From an uncultured Clostridia bacterium (lineage in GTDB: Bacteria > Bacillota > Clostridia > TANB77 > CAG-508), in contig CAKOVH010000001.1 of the NCBI GenBank assembly GCA_934121885.1, forward strand, positions 124,001 to 188,000: a stretch of 64,000 nucleotides of DNA, given 5' to 3'. A program made the position numbers and the translations under genes. Shown one piece after another: positions 9,287 to 16,157 of this stretch. The notes beneath the pieces were generated by a model. The model ran no database searches and was not told the DNA's origin. It worked only from the letters and a program-made list of their open reading frames with translations. Within the stretch, counting starts at the first letter, position 1. Each line of letters starts with the position of its first letter.

Positions 9287-9352
9287 AGAAATGGAGCTTA
9301 AAATTTGTTATTTAGAAAAATTTCTAGATGGTAAATTTTAAGTTCCATTTCT
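9287..9352. terminator. Bidirectional terminator, 20-base stem
   Basis: Left arm 9287-9306 and right arm 9333-9352 pair over 20 bases with a single G-T pair. It lies between the convergent coiled-coil and protease genes. The T run is best in the minus direction. Confidence 0.8.
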
Positions 9353-9355
9353 CTA

Positions 9356-10084
9356 TTATATTGTAGATATAATAGCTATTAGGCAATATATCATAATCTT
9401 TATTATCACAGATGCAATTAAATTAAAGCTTGTCATAGGTATTCCCATTTTATTTAAATATTCATAATTATCAATAACAGTATCAATTTGATTTTGTGAT
9501 AATTGTTTACTATCTTCCATATATTTCTTTGCTATATATGGTGCTTTTTGCATAGCATCCATTTCTAAATTATTTCGTATCACATAATATATAACTCCAA
9601 TTATCGTTAATATATACATATATAATTTTGGCGTTGTTATAACATGTAGCAATGTAAGAATAGATATTGCAATAAAATATAATATGTATATATTAGAAAA
9701 TACAAAATTAAACATTAGTGTTCTTTTATTTTGTACTGAATGAACACATTCGTGAGCTATGGTTTGAATTCTCGTAAATGAATCTTTTATATTCGCTATA
9801 ATAATTTTATTTGAAATAACTATATATAAACTTGATTTATTATTCTCCCCACTATTACTTTCTATCACTGTATCTTCATTTTTTAACTTCTTTAAAATCT
9901 CTTTGCATACTTGCTCATTTTCTGGCAAATTATTAGTAATGTCATTTAAATTTTTGTCATAACCTATTCTTTTTATTTCTTTTAAATCTTTAAACTTTAT
10001 ATTTAACGCAAATTTGCAGATTATAATGCATAAAGCACATATAATTAAAACAATAATATATTCCATATTTATGATAATATCCAT
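9356..10084 (-). CDS. Membrane-bound zinc metallopeptidase, YugP-like
   Basis: A 242-residue protein with an N-terminal helix (residues 7-27), a soluble stretch, the zinc motif TIAHECVHSVQNK (HExxH) near residue 103, two more helices (about 120-165) and a C-terminal helix. This layout resembles the YugP/Zn_peptidase_2 family, though it is divergent from it. The function of YugP is not well known. The chosen ATG lies inside one arm of a perfect 12-base hairpin, 22 bases from the GGAGG; folding would bring them close. An internal ATG at 10066 lacks a ribosome binding site. Confidence 0.7.
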   Translation of the reverse strand: MDIIINMEYIIVLIICALCIIICKFALNIKFKDLKEIKRIGYDKNLNDITNNLPENEQVCKEILKKLKNEDTVIESNSGENNKSSLYIVISNKIIIANIKDSFTRIQTIAHECVHSVQNKRTLMFNFVFSNIYILYFIAISILTLLHVITTPKLYMYILTIIGVIYYVIRNNLEMDAMQKAPYIAKKYMEDSKQLSQNQIDTVIDNYEYLNKMGIPMTSFNLIASVIIKIMIYCLIAIISTI

Positions 10085-10111
10085 TTATGGAATCATAAAT
10101 GGATATACCTC
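10079..10111 (-). promoter_or_regulatory. Start-codon hairpin in the protease leader
   Basis: On the minus strand GGAGG is followed by TATCCATTTATG, a 4-base loop, and CATAAATGGATA, a perfect 12-base stem. The right arm contains the start codon. The loop side also carries a tiny ATG ATT CCA TAA frame spaced normally from the GGAGG. It could control translation by structure or by the mini-ORF. Confidence 0.55.
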
Positions 10112-10123
10112 CTTCCATTTTTT

Positions 10124-10152
10124 ATTATATATAAATTAATATATTTTTATAA
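10124..10152 (-). promoter_or_regulatory. Predicted promoter of the YugP-like gene
   Basis: TATAAT on the minus strand at 10124-10129 with TTATAA at 10147-10152, 17 bases apart. The expected transcript would begin just before the GGAGG and leader hairpin. Confidence 0.45.
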
Positions 10153-10177
10153 ATGGATAACAACAACAACTTTTATT

Positions 10178-10510
10178 TTATAAAACATCCTTAATTGCTT
10201 CTGCAATTATTTTATTTACATCAGCAATCATAACATTAAATTTCACTTCAGAATCGAAGTATTCTTTTATTTGTTTATCTTGAACCAAGATTGTATACAT
10301 TTCTTCTAACTTTTTGTTTTTTTCTTCATCTTTTTCTTCACCTGTGTATTGTATTAATTGAATTTCGTATCTTAATTTTTCAAAATTTTCTATTTTAGAT
10401 TTTGTATCTGGATTTCCCATTAATGTATTTTTTAAACTTTTGTATCCTTTATATTCTTCTGATTGTTGTATTTCTTGTGCTAAACGATTTGCAGTATCAT
10501 ATACATTCAT
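10178..10510 (-). CDS. YlbF/YmcA family regulator
   Basis: A 110-residue all-helical protein matching the YlbF/YmcA (Com_YlbF) family: MNVYDTANRLAQEIQQSEEY at the start and a central Gln/Lys-rich helix. In Bacillus, YlbF, YmcA and YaaT form a complex that influences RNase Y activity, competence, sporulation and biofilm. Other partners are not in this window. It follows the glycosyltransferase gene by 21 bases, so both are probably one transcript. AGGAGG precedes the ATG. Confidence 0.85.
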   Translation of the reverse strand: MNVYDTANRLAQEIQQSEEYKGYKSLKNTLMGNPDTKSKIENFEKLRYEIQLIQYTGEEKDEEKNKKLEEMYTILVQDKQIKEYFDSEVKFNVMIADVNKIIAEAIKDVL

Positions 10511-10531
10511 TTATAAATCCTCCTTTAAATA

Positions 10532-11824
10532 CTATGCATAAGCATGCTTTTTCTTAAAGCTTAAAAGGTTTGTTATTTCTCTATCTGTATTTTTAGCTTT
10601 TTCTGCCTTTTTAGCTTTTTCTTGCGCTATTTGTTCTGCTTGCTTTTCAGCAACGGTTTTGCAAATAGCCTTTTCATAAATATAATGTGTATCTTGCGCA
10701 ATTTTATTCCAACTAAATTCTTCTTTAACTTTTGCTTTTGCGTTTTTAGATATTGTAGATGCAAGCTGTTTATCATATAAAATAGATAATACAGAATCTG
10801 CTATTGAATTTGGATTTCCTGCATAGCTCTTCATTCCGTTTTCTCTATGATCAACAATTTCATTTAATCCACCTACATCAGACACTACTGTTGGAACTCC
10901 TGCAAGCATTGCCTCTAAAGCTACTATTCCAAATGGCTCATATGTACTTGGAAATACTGCTACATCAGCACATTTATACATTTTTTGTACTTGCTTTGCA
11001 TTTAAATAACCTGTAAAATATACTTTATTTGAAAGTCCCATATATTCTGCTTGTCCTTTTAATTCATCAAGCATTCCACCTTTTCCAGCAATTATCAACT
11101 TAGAATCATGATAATTTTCTAATATTTTTGGCATAGCTGAAATTAAATGTTGTACACCTTTTTCATATACTAATCTTCCAATATATAAGATTATTTTTTC
11201 GTTATCCATAGCATATTGTCTTCTAAATTCATAATCTCTATCAATTCCATTAAAATTTGTTAAATTTATTCCATTTGGTATAACATTTATTTTATCAAAA
11301 GGAAGTCCAAATAATCCTTGAACATGGCTCTTCATATAATTGCTATTTACAATAACTTCTGTTGCTTCATAAGTTAACATCCATTCTGTATCATTAATAT
11401 ATCTTTGTGTATCATCATGAATTCCAGAATTTCTGCCAGCTTCTGTTGCATGAATTGTTGCAACAATAGGAATATCAAATGCATTCTTTAAAGTTTTAGC
11501 CGCATTTCCAACTAACCAATCATGAGCATGAATAACATCAAACTTTCCCTGTTTATTCATAATTTCAGTTGCCTTTGCAACTAAATTAAAGTTAAGCTGC
11601 ATAATCCAATCTATAAAATTATTTGGATGAATCATATAATTTTCAACTCTATATACTTGTACACCTTTATCATCTTCATAATCAGGACTATTTCCATCTT
11701 TGTATGTAACAACTGTTACTTCGTGGCCATCTTTTATTAATCTTTTTGACAAATCATGTACAACTCTTGCAATTCCACCTACTATTCTTGGTGGATATTC
11801 CCATGTTAACATTAATATTTTCAT
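10532..11824 (-). CDS. Glycosyltransferase family 4 (GT-B fold)
   Basis: A 430-residue cytoplasmic transferase. The N-terminal domain has the GGIARVVHDLSKRL loop and HAHDWL; the C-terminal domain has IGRLVYEKGVQHL and the nucleotide-sugar motif STYEPFGIVALEAMLAG (E-x7-E). The start of the protein and the HAHDWLV segment recall clostridial GT4 enzymes annotated as glycogen-synthase-like, but the acceptor is unknown. The C-terminus is a Lys/Ala-rich helix. The ATG at 11824 follows AAAGGGG; the upstream GTG at 11842 overlaps this site. It is upstream of the YlbF gene and distant from the capsule operon. Confidence 0.85.
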   Translation of the reverse strand: MKILMLTWEYPPRIVGGIARVVHDLSKRLIKDGHEVTVVTYKDGNSPDYEDDKGVQVYRVENYMIHPNNFIDWIMQLNFNLVAKATEIMNKQGKFDVIHAHDWLVGNAAKTLKNAFDIPIVATIHATEAGRNSGIHDDTQRYINDTEWMLTYEATEVIVNSNYMKSHVQGLFGLPFDKINVIPNGINLTNFNGIDRDYEFRRQYAMDNEKIILYIGRLVYEKGVQHLISAMPKILENYHDSKLIIAGKGGMLDELKGQAEYMGLSNKVYFTGYLNAKQVQKMYKCADVAVFPSTYEPFGIVALEAMLAGVPTVVSDVGGLNEIVDHRENGMKSYAGNPNSIADSVLSILYDKQLASTISKNAKAKVKEEFSWNKIAQDTHYIYEKAICKTVAEKQAEQIAQEKAKKAEKAKNTDREITNLLSFKKKHAYA

Positions 11825-11865
11825 AATTAATGCCCCTTTCACTTTTCTTTTGCTTTACCTGGTAT

Positions 11866-11894
11866 ATTGTATACAATTTTAAGACAAAAGTAAA
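11866..11894 (-). promoter_or_regulatory. Predicted promoter of the GT4-ylbF operon
   Basis: On the minus strand TTTACT (11889-11894) and TACAAT (11866-11871) are 17 bases apart, 42 bases from the gene start. Confidence 0.5.
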
Positions 11895-11938
11895 CATATT
11901 TTGATAATTTTTTCACATAATTTTTCTATTATTTTCCC

Positions 11939-11967
11939 TTGTTTTATCACTACTTTTATAGTATAAT
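11939..11967 (+). promoter_or_regulatory. tmRNA promoter
   Basis: TTGTTT (11939-11944), 17 bases, TATAAT (11962-11967). The mature tmRNA begins 17 bases later, consistent with a short 5' leader removed by RNase P. Confidence 0.65.
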
Positions 11968-11984
11968 AAATTAGTATTATTTAT

Positions 11985-12340
11985 GGGGATGTATTTGGTT
12001 TCGACAGTATCCTTGAAGTATAAATAGCGAGTAGTGGATGGTTGCTTTGGCCACTATAAAAAAGCAAAATAAAATATAAACGCTGATAATAGAGAATTAG
12101 CATACGCTGCCTAAGCGCAGTGTCGTCTTACCTTTACCTCCCACAGTTTAGGATAAGGCGTAAAATAGTGGGAAACGAACCAATTTGAGGTCATGCAAAT
12201 TGCGGGTATTTATATGGCTACCTATTAGCTAACCTTGTTTGTTAAGTTACTAATTAGGGAATTTTATTAACAAACTGCACTCGGAGAATTTTATATGAAT
12301 AGAATATTGGACAGGAGTTCGACTCTCCTCATCTCCACCA
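11985..12340 (+). ncRNA. ssrA: Transfer-messenger RNA
   Basis: Rescues stalled ribosomes and tags their products for proteolysis together with SmpB. The 5' end GGGGATGTATTTGGTTTCGACA and the 3' end TTCGACTCTCCTCATCTCCACCA form the tRNA-Ala-like acceptor and T arm, with CCA encoded. The tag frame starts after ATAAAC with GCT and reads ADNRELAYAA before TAA (about 12080-12115). The resume codon is inferred from the clostridial pattern. Several inverted repeats downstream of the tag fit the usual pseudoknots. The 356-nt length is normal. Its 3' end is followed by a compositionally different region, as often seen at this integration hotspot. Confidence 0.97.
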
Positions 12341-12346
12341 ATAACG

Positions 12347-12373
12347 AATCTGTTCTAACTAATAGAACAGATT
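12347..12373 (+). terminator. Hairpin directly after tmRNA
   Basis: AATCTGTTCTA / TAGAACAGATT, perfect 11-base stem with a 5-base loop. There is no real T run behind it; it may end the tmRNA or act as a 3' processing signal. Confidence 0.5.
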
Positions 12374-12388
12374 AATACAAATTTATGC

Positions 12389-12437
12389 AAAAGAAGAAAA
12401 GGCTTACCACAATTGTAGTTAAGCCTTTTCTTCTTTT
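12389..12437. terminator. Bidirectional terminator between tmRNA and the small ORF
   Basis: Perfect 18-base stem (12389-12406 with 12420-12437) rich in A on one side and T on the other, giving a T-rich tail in both directions. It serves the minus-strand gene ending at 12442 and can back up tmRNA termination. Confidence 0.85.
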
Positions 12438-12441
12438 GGGA

Positions 12442-12648
12442 TTAAATACCCATCAGCATCATTGCGTGGATGTACTCCTGTTCTTCCGTCTTTGTCATAG
12501 AACCTTCATAGGTACAACTGCCACAGTGGAAACCTTTGTCGAACTTAAGTTCTTTGCCAGTACTCAAAGTTACTGTGCAGTGTCTCGAAATCCGAGCTAA
12601 AAGTCTTGCGATGGGGCTGGTGTAAAGTGCATTCATGTTAATTGCCAT
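12442..12648 (-). CDS. Small protein of unknown function, foreign codon use
   Basis: A 68-residue protein with a basic N-terminal half and a central pair of cysteines (HCGSC) that could bind metal or form a disulfide; the C-terminus is acidic then hydrophobic. I do not recognise a family. It is well equipped: AAGGAGG before the ATG, a strong promoter and a strong terminator. Its G+C content and codons (AGC, CCC, ATC, CTG, CGG) clearly differ from neighbours, suggesting recent transfer downstream of ssrA. It contains the only in-frame CGG I found outside the four recoding sites; reading that as a +1 shift would end the protein after 24 residues. Confidence 0.6.
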   Translation of the reverse strand: MAINMNALYTSPIARLLARISRHCTVTLSTGKELKFDKGFHCGSCTYEGSMTKTEEQEYIHAMMLMGI

Positions 12649-12660
12649 AAAAAATCCTCC

Positions 12661-12676
12661 TTGTTTTACAAAACAA
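12661..12676 (-). promoter_or_regulatory. Inverted repeat overlapping the leader of the small ORF
   Basis: TTGTTTT / AAAACAA arms separated by 2 bases, immediately before AAGGAGG. It could be an operator or a very tight hairpin in the leader. Confidence 0.4.
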
Positions 12677-12710
12677 TGTTTAGTTCTAACGGTTAAAATA
12701 ACCTATTTAG

Positions 12711-12739
12711 AGTATAACACAAATCAACAAAAAATGCAA
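12711..12739 (-). promoter_or_regulatory. Promoter of the small foreign ORF
   Basis: On the minus strand TTGCAT (12734-12739), 17 bases and TATACT (12711-12716). The leader to the ATG is about 55 bases and includes two inverted repeats. Confidence 0.6.
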
Positions 12740-12782
12740 ATTTCATGGTTTAATAGGGTAAAATGATTCGCGTAAATTTTAT

Positions 12783-12811
12783 TTGAAATTTCTTAATTAT
12801 CTGTGTATAAT
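12783..12811 (+). promoter_or_regulatory. Promoter of a candidate small RNA
   Basis: TTGAAA (12783-12788), 17-base spacer, TATAAT (12806-12811): close to the sigma-A consensus, with no long gene behind it. Confidence 0.65.
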
Positions 12812-12817
12812 AAATAT

Positions 12818-12915
12818 AAGAAATGAATAACCGCAGTGAATGCGGTTACCACTACATATAGTTATAACAACACATTCGCAATTTGGTAGAGAGCAGAATG
12901 TGTTGTTATTTTATT
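12818..12915 (+). ncRNA. Candidate small RNA of about 100 nt
   Basis: Starts just after a near-consensus promoter and ends at a strong terminator. It has two hairpins: AACCGCA / TGCGGTT (12829-12847) and the 14-base terminator stem ATAACAACACATTC / GAATGTGTTGTTAT (12864-12909) followed by TTTATT. There is no convincing reading frame with a ribosome binding site. Type I toxin-antitoxin loci of Firmicutes have small RNAs of this layout, but I cannot identify a family. Function unknown. Confidence 0.5.
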
Positions 12916-12927
12916 CCTTATTTATTA

Positions 12928-12955
12928 TTGAATTTACATATTGTATGTATATAAT
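12928..12955 (+). promoter_or_regulatory. Promoter of a second small transcript
   Basis: TTGAAT (12928-12933), 16-base spacer, TATAAT (12950-12955), immediately after the previous terminator. Confidence 0.5.
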
Positions 12956-12961
12956 CGTCAA

Positions 12962-13126
12962 TAAGGCTACGTTTATAGTTGCAGAAACCATGATGGTTAA
13001 TCTATATATAAATTGCTTGATCGTTATGAGAGCCAAAAAAGTTGTAGATAACTATTTCGATGGCACCAGCAAAGACACTACATTGCCTGTTAAAGCATAA
13101 TATAGTGTCTTTATCGAAATAAAAAA
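12962..13126 (+). ncRNA. Second candidate small transcript with a bulged terminal hairpin
   Basis: From the predicted start the transcript runs into a large hairpin: outer stem TATTTCGAT / ATCGAAATA (13053-13061 with 13113-13121), inner stem AAAGACACTA / TAGTGTCTTT (13071-13080 with 13103-13112), and a 9-base one-sided bulge between them. A short frame starts at ATGATG (12990) and gives about 36 residues with a hydrophobic patch (MMVNLYINCLIVMRAKKVV), but it has no ribosome binding site and overlaps the hairpin. It could be a structured RNA or a weakly translated small membrane peptide. Confidence 0.4.
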
Positions 13127-13144
13127 TATAAATACTAAAATAAC

Positions 13145-13218
13145 TTGACAATTGCCAACATCTGTTTTAAGCTGTGTATGGTTTTATATCATGAAAATTT
13201 AAGGTCGCAATTGGCAAC
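13145..13218 (+). promoter_or_regulatory. Upstream region of the GH5 gene with repeated CAATTGSCAAC sites
   Basis: A TTGACA at 13145-13150 is a good -35, but no clear -10 follows at the right distance. CAATTGCCAAC (13149-13159) overlaps the -35, and CAATTGGCAAC (13208-13218) lies just before the ribosome binding site. Two 11-base sites with one mismatch, each nearly palindromic, look like paired operator sites for a sugar-responsive regulator. Confidence 0.4.
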
Positions 13219-13242
13219 TTTAAACATACGAGGAGAATTAAA

Positions 13243-14289
13243 ATGAAAAATATATTTATATCAATTATATCATTACTTTGTATAACAACCTTTATTATAG
13301 GAAACGCTTCTAATATACAAAATAAGAATATAAATTATACTGAAGAAAATGAGAATATAAATTTAGTAGCTGAAAACTCAAATTTAGTATCTAAAAATGG
13401 AAATTTACATGTATCAGGCACAAATCTTCAGAATAAATACAATCAAAATTTTAGATTAAAAGGCTTGAGTAGTCATGGTATACAATGGTATTCGGATATT
13501 ATTACATATGATAATCTTAAACATTTAAGAGATTCTTGGGGTATTAATGTTTTTAGAATCGCAATGTATACTAATGAAAATGGATATATTTCTCAGCCAG
13601 ACAAAATGAAAAAAACAGCATATAATATAATTGATATGTGTATTGATTTAGATTTATATGTTGTTATAGATTGGCACATACTTTCTGATGGAGACCCTAA
13701 TATATATTTAGAACAGTCAAAAAACTTTTTCAGTGAAACTTCTGCAAAATATAAAGATTATCCAAATGTAATATATGAAATATGTAATGAACCAAATCAA
13801 TCATATGTTACATGGTCTAATCATATAAAGCCTTATGCTGAAAAAATTATTCCAATTATACGTAATAGCTCAAAAGACTCTGTTATTTTAGTTGGAACTC
13901 CAGATTGGTCAAAAGATTTAGACTCTGTTTCAAAAGATCCTTTAACGTACGACAACATCATGTATACAGTTCATTTTTATGCAGCTTCCCACAAAACAGA
14001 ATTGCAAAATACTATAACATCTGCTTTAAATAAAAACATTCCTGTGTTTATATCTGAATGGGGTACAACTGATGCTTCTGGAAATTCTAATTTAGATTTG
14101 AATAGTTCAAAAAGCTGGATTAATTTTATGAATAAAAACAATTTAAGTTGGATAAATTGGTCATTTTGTAACAAAAACGAAGGCTCTGCAATTTTAAACT
14201 CTAACTATAACATTAATAGTTCTACTTCTATTGATGAATTTCTTACTGAAAGTGGCGAATTTATAAAATCAAATATCAATACAAAATAA
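13243..14289 (+). CDS. Secreted endo-beta-1,4-glucanase, glycoside hydrolase family 5
   Basis: Hydrolyses beta-1,4-glucans (cellulose or mixed-linkage glucans) outside the cell. The 348-residue product has a signal peptide (residues 1-22), a short Asn-rich linker and one GH5 domain of the GH5_2 type: RLKGLSSHGIQWY, WGINVFRIAMYT, VVIDWHIL, the acid/base glutamate in YEICNEPN and the nucleophile in FISEWGTTD. No carbohydrate-binding module, dockerin or anchor is present. AGGAG precedes the ATG. It stands alone, with probable operator sites in front. Its presence points to a plant-polysaccharide-rich habitat. Confidence 0.93.
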   Translation: MKNIFISIISLLCITTFIIGNASNIQNKNINYTEENENINLVAENSNLVSKNGNLHVSGTNLQNKYNQNFRLKGLSSHGIQWYSDIITYDNLKHLRDSWGINVFRIAMYTNENGYISQPDKMKKTAYNIIDMCIDLDLYVVIDWHILSDGDPNIYLEQSKNFFSETSAKYKDYPNVIYEICNEPNQSYVTWSNHIKPYAEKIIPIIRNSSKDSVILVGTPDWSKDLDSVSKDPLTYDNIMYTVHFYAASHKTELQNTITSALNKNIPVFISEWGTTDASGNSNLDLNSSKSWINFMNKNNLSWINWSFCNKNEGSAILNSNYNINSSTSIDEFLTESGEFIKSNINTK

Positions 14290-14354
14290 TAAAATTTTTA
14301 TTTTTTACTTGCACATTACTATATTATATGTTATTATAATATAGTAATTTTCAT

Positions 14355-14430
14355 AGGGGTATAGTGTCAATGGTTAGCACGATGGTCTCCAAAACCACAA
14401 GTCTGAGTTCGAGTCTTAGTACCCCTGCCA
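14355..14430 (+). tRNA. trnW: tRNA-Trp (anticodon CCA)
   Basis: 76 nt. The acceptor stem AGGGGTA / TACCCCT, D arm GTGT-GCAC with GG in the loop, anticodon loop CTCCAAA with anticodon CCA, T arm CTGAG-TTCGAGT-CTTAG and encoded CCA are all readable. Confidence 0.95.
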
Positions 14431-14458
14431 AAAGCTAGCTATATGGCTAGTTTTTTTT
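14431..14458 (+). terminator. Terminator after tRNA-Trp
   Basis: CTAGC / GCTAG hairpin, extended by A-T pairs, followed by eight T. Confidence 0.85.
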
Positions 14459-14469
14459 ATTAATATAAA

Positions 14470-14499
14470 TTGACTTATTACATTTTATTATGCTATAAT
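14470..14499 (+). promoter_or_regulatory. Promoter of the gtrA-like gene
   Basis: TTGACT (14470-14475), 18 bases, TATAAT (14494-14499), 38 bases before the ATG. Confidence 0.6.
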
Positions 14500-14536
14500 T
14501 TGGATATTAAAGAAAGAAAAAGCTGGTGAATTAACA

Positions 14537-14959
14537 ATGGAAAAATTAAAAGAATTAATAAAAAAAGTATTTACAAAAGAAATTATATTTTATGCAATAT
14601 TTGGAGTTTTAACTACAGTAGTTAACTTAGCTACATTTTATATATTAACATCTCTTCTACATTTAGAGGATAATTTTTCAAATATTATAGCAATTTGTCT
14701 TGCTGTTGTATTTGCATACTTTACAAATAAAGACTTAGTATTTCATTCAGAAGCTTATGAATTTGGAGAAAAAGTAGTAGAGTTTTGCAAATTTATTTTA
14801 GGTAGACTTTTCACAATGGTTGTAGAATATATTGGCTGTGCATTACTTTTTAAATATGCACCAATCTCTACAATGATTAGCAAATGCATTGTAACTGTAA
14901 TTGTAATTATTCTAAACTTTTTTATTAGTAAATTCTTTGCTTTCAAGAAAAGCAATTAA
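14537..14959 (+). CDS. GtrA family membrane protein
   Basis: A 140-residue protein with four predicted membrane helices and the GtrA hallmarks: FAIFGVLTT-like start (YAIFGVLTTVVNLATFYIL), ACLAVVFAYFTNKDLVF-type second segment and a C-terminal VIVIILNFFISKFFAFK. GtrA proteins are thought to help move lipid-linked sugars across the membrane, or to accompany polysaccharide modification. No glycosyltransferase is adjacent on this strand. The ribosome binding site is weak (GGTGA). It is followed by an M23 peptidase gene 42 bases later, possibly co-transcribed. Confidence 0.88.
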   Translation: MEKLKELIKKVFTKEIIFYAIFGVLTTVVNLATFYILTSLLHLEDNFSNIIAICLAVVFAYFTNKDLVFHSEAYEFGEKVVEFCKFILGRLFTMVVEYIGCALLFKYAPISTMISKCIVTVIVIILNFFISKFFAFKKSN

Positions 14960-15001
14960 TAAATTAAATAACTTTCGGGGGCTATTAGATGGAGGTTAAA
15001 T

Positions 15002-15583
15002 ATGTCTAATAGTTTTTTTATGCCTTTTAAATTTATATTTTTATTCTTTATAATTTTAACTCTTTTAATATGTTTCTTTTTCATTCCAACTATTTATTCT
15101 AGTAATAATGAAAATTACACATTTACATTATCATCTTTTGGCTATGTATGGCCAACTCCTGGATATAACTCTATTAATTCATATTTTGGTAAAAGATATT
15201 CCCCAACAGCAGGTGCATCTTCGTTTCATAAAGGAATAGATATAGGAGCACCTGAAAATAGTAAAATACTAGCTGTTGCCTCTGGAACTATTACCTATAC
15301 AGGCTTCTTTGGTGGAGGTGGATATACAATAACATTAACTTCTGGGACAATGAAAATTACTTACTGTCATGTATCTCCTAAATATATTGTTAAAGAAGGT
15401 GATAATGTTGTTAAGGGAAATATTATAGGATATGTTGGCCCTAAAAATGTTTATGGAGTTAAAGGAAATCCATATAAAGATAGTAATGGTAATCCAACAA
15501 ATGGTGCCACAACAGGCCCACATCTTCATTTAGGTGTTAGAGTAAATGATGAATATATTGATCCTTTAAGTTTATATGATTAA
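15002..15583 (+). CDS. Membrane-anchored M23 (LytM-type) peptidase
   Basis: A 193-residue protein with one N-terminal hydrophobic helix (residues about 10-30, signal anchor or signal peptide) and an M23 domain. It has the zinc ligands of active LytM proteins: FHKGIDIGAP (HxxxD), YCHVSP and the GPHLHLG motif (HxH). It is therefore likely an active peptidoglycan endopeptidase acting outside the membrane. A GATGGAGG site precedes the ATG. Unlike sporulation SpoIIQ proteins of many Firmicutes it keeps all zinc ligands, although a sporulation role cannot be excluded. Confidence 0.9.
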   Translation: MSNSFFMPFKFIFLFFIILTLLICFFFIPTIYSSNNENYTFTLSSFGYVWPTPGYNSINSYFGKRYSPTAGASSFHKGIDIGAPENSKILAVASGTITYTGFFGGGGYTITLTSGTMKITYCHVSPKYIVKEGDNVVKGNIIGYVGPKNVYGVKGNPYKDSNGNPTNGATTGPHLHLGVRVNDEYIDPLSLYD

Positions 15584-15584
15584 C

Positions 15585-15627
15585 AAAAAAGACCTAAATT
15601 ACTAATATAATAATTCAGGTCTTTTTT
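15585..15627. terminator. Bidirectional terminator
   Basis: AAAAAAGACCT with AGGTCTTTTTT plus an inner AATTA / TAATT, between the convergent M23 and CD1247-like genes. Confidence 0.85.
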
Positions 15628-16140
15628 TTACATATCTTCTTTATCATCATCATTTGGATTATATTCTTCATCATCTTCTGCAACTTCTTCACAGTGAGAA
15701 TCACAATGTGAACAACATCCACCTTGACATCCTTCGTCATCACAATTCCAATCTAATTCTATTGTATTATGACATTCTGGACATTCAATTTCATCATTTC
15801 CATCTTCTTCTATGTCTGCTGTAAACTCATGATTGCAATAAGGACATACTATTTCAAATTCATAGCTATTATCATCATCACTATCTTCTTCATATATATC
15901 ACTTTCAATACCATCAACAGCCTTTTGTACATTGTTTAATCTTTCAGTAATATTTTGTTGTTTTGCTTCTATTTCTTGAATTTTCATATCTGTAAGTTTT
16001 GTAACTCTATCAAGCATATCAACAAACATCATTGATAACTCTGAAAATTTTTCTTTTACAAAGTTTAACTCTTCTGGATCTTGAATATTATTTTCAAGGT
16101 CTTGTAATATTTGTTTATATTTACCATTTATATCAGACAT
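15628..16140 (-). CDS. CD1247-like acidic zinc-ribbon protein
   Basis: A 170-residue, strongly acidic cytoplasmic protein. Residues 1-85 are helical and likely coiled-coil. Residues about 100-130 hold a zinc ribbon (CPYC and CPEC), and a second Cys/His-rich cluster (CDDEGCQGGCCSHC) follows before an Asp/Glu-rich tail. The layout resembles the clostridial CD1247 family, which has no known function. It follows efp by 17 bases and is probably the last gene of that operon. Confidence 0.65.
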   Translation of the reverse strand: MSDINGKYKQILQDLENNIQDPEELNFVKEKFSELSMMFVDMLDRVTKLTDMKIQEIEAKQQNITERLNNVQKAVDGIESDIYEEDSDDDNSYEFEIVCPYCNHEFTADIEEDGNDEIECPECHNTIELDWNCDDEGCQGGCCSHCDSHCEEVAEDDEEYNPNDDDKEDM

Positions 16141-16157
16141 TTAATTGTACTTCCTCT

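Noticed and set aside
12840..13100. An 86-residue plus-strand protein
   Set aside because: The frame runs across a strong terminator and a second promoter and has no ribosome binding site; only the last 36 codons could be translated.
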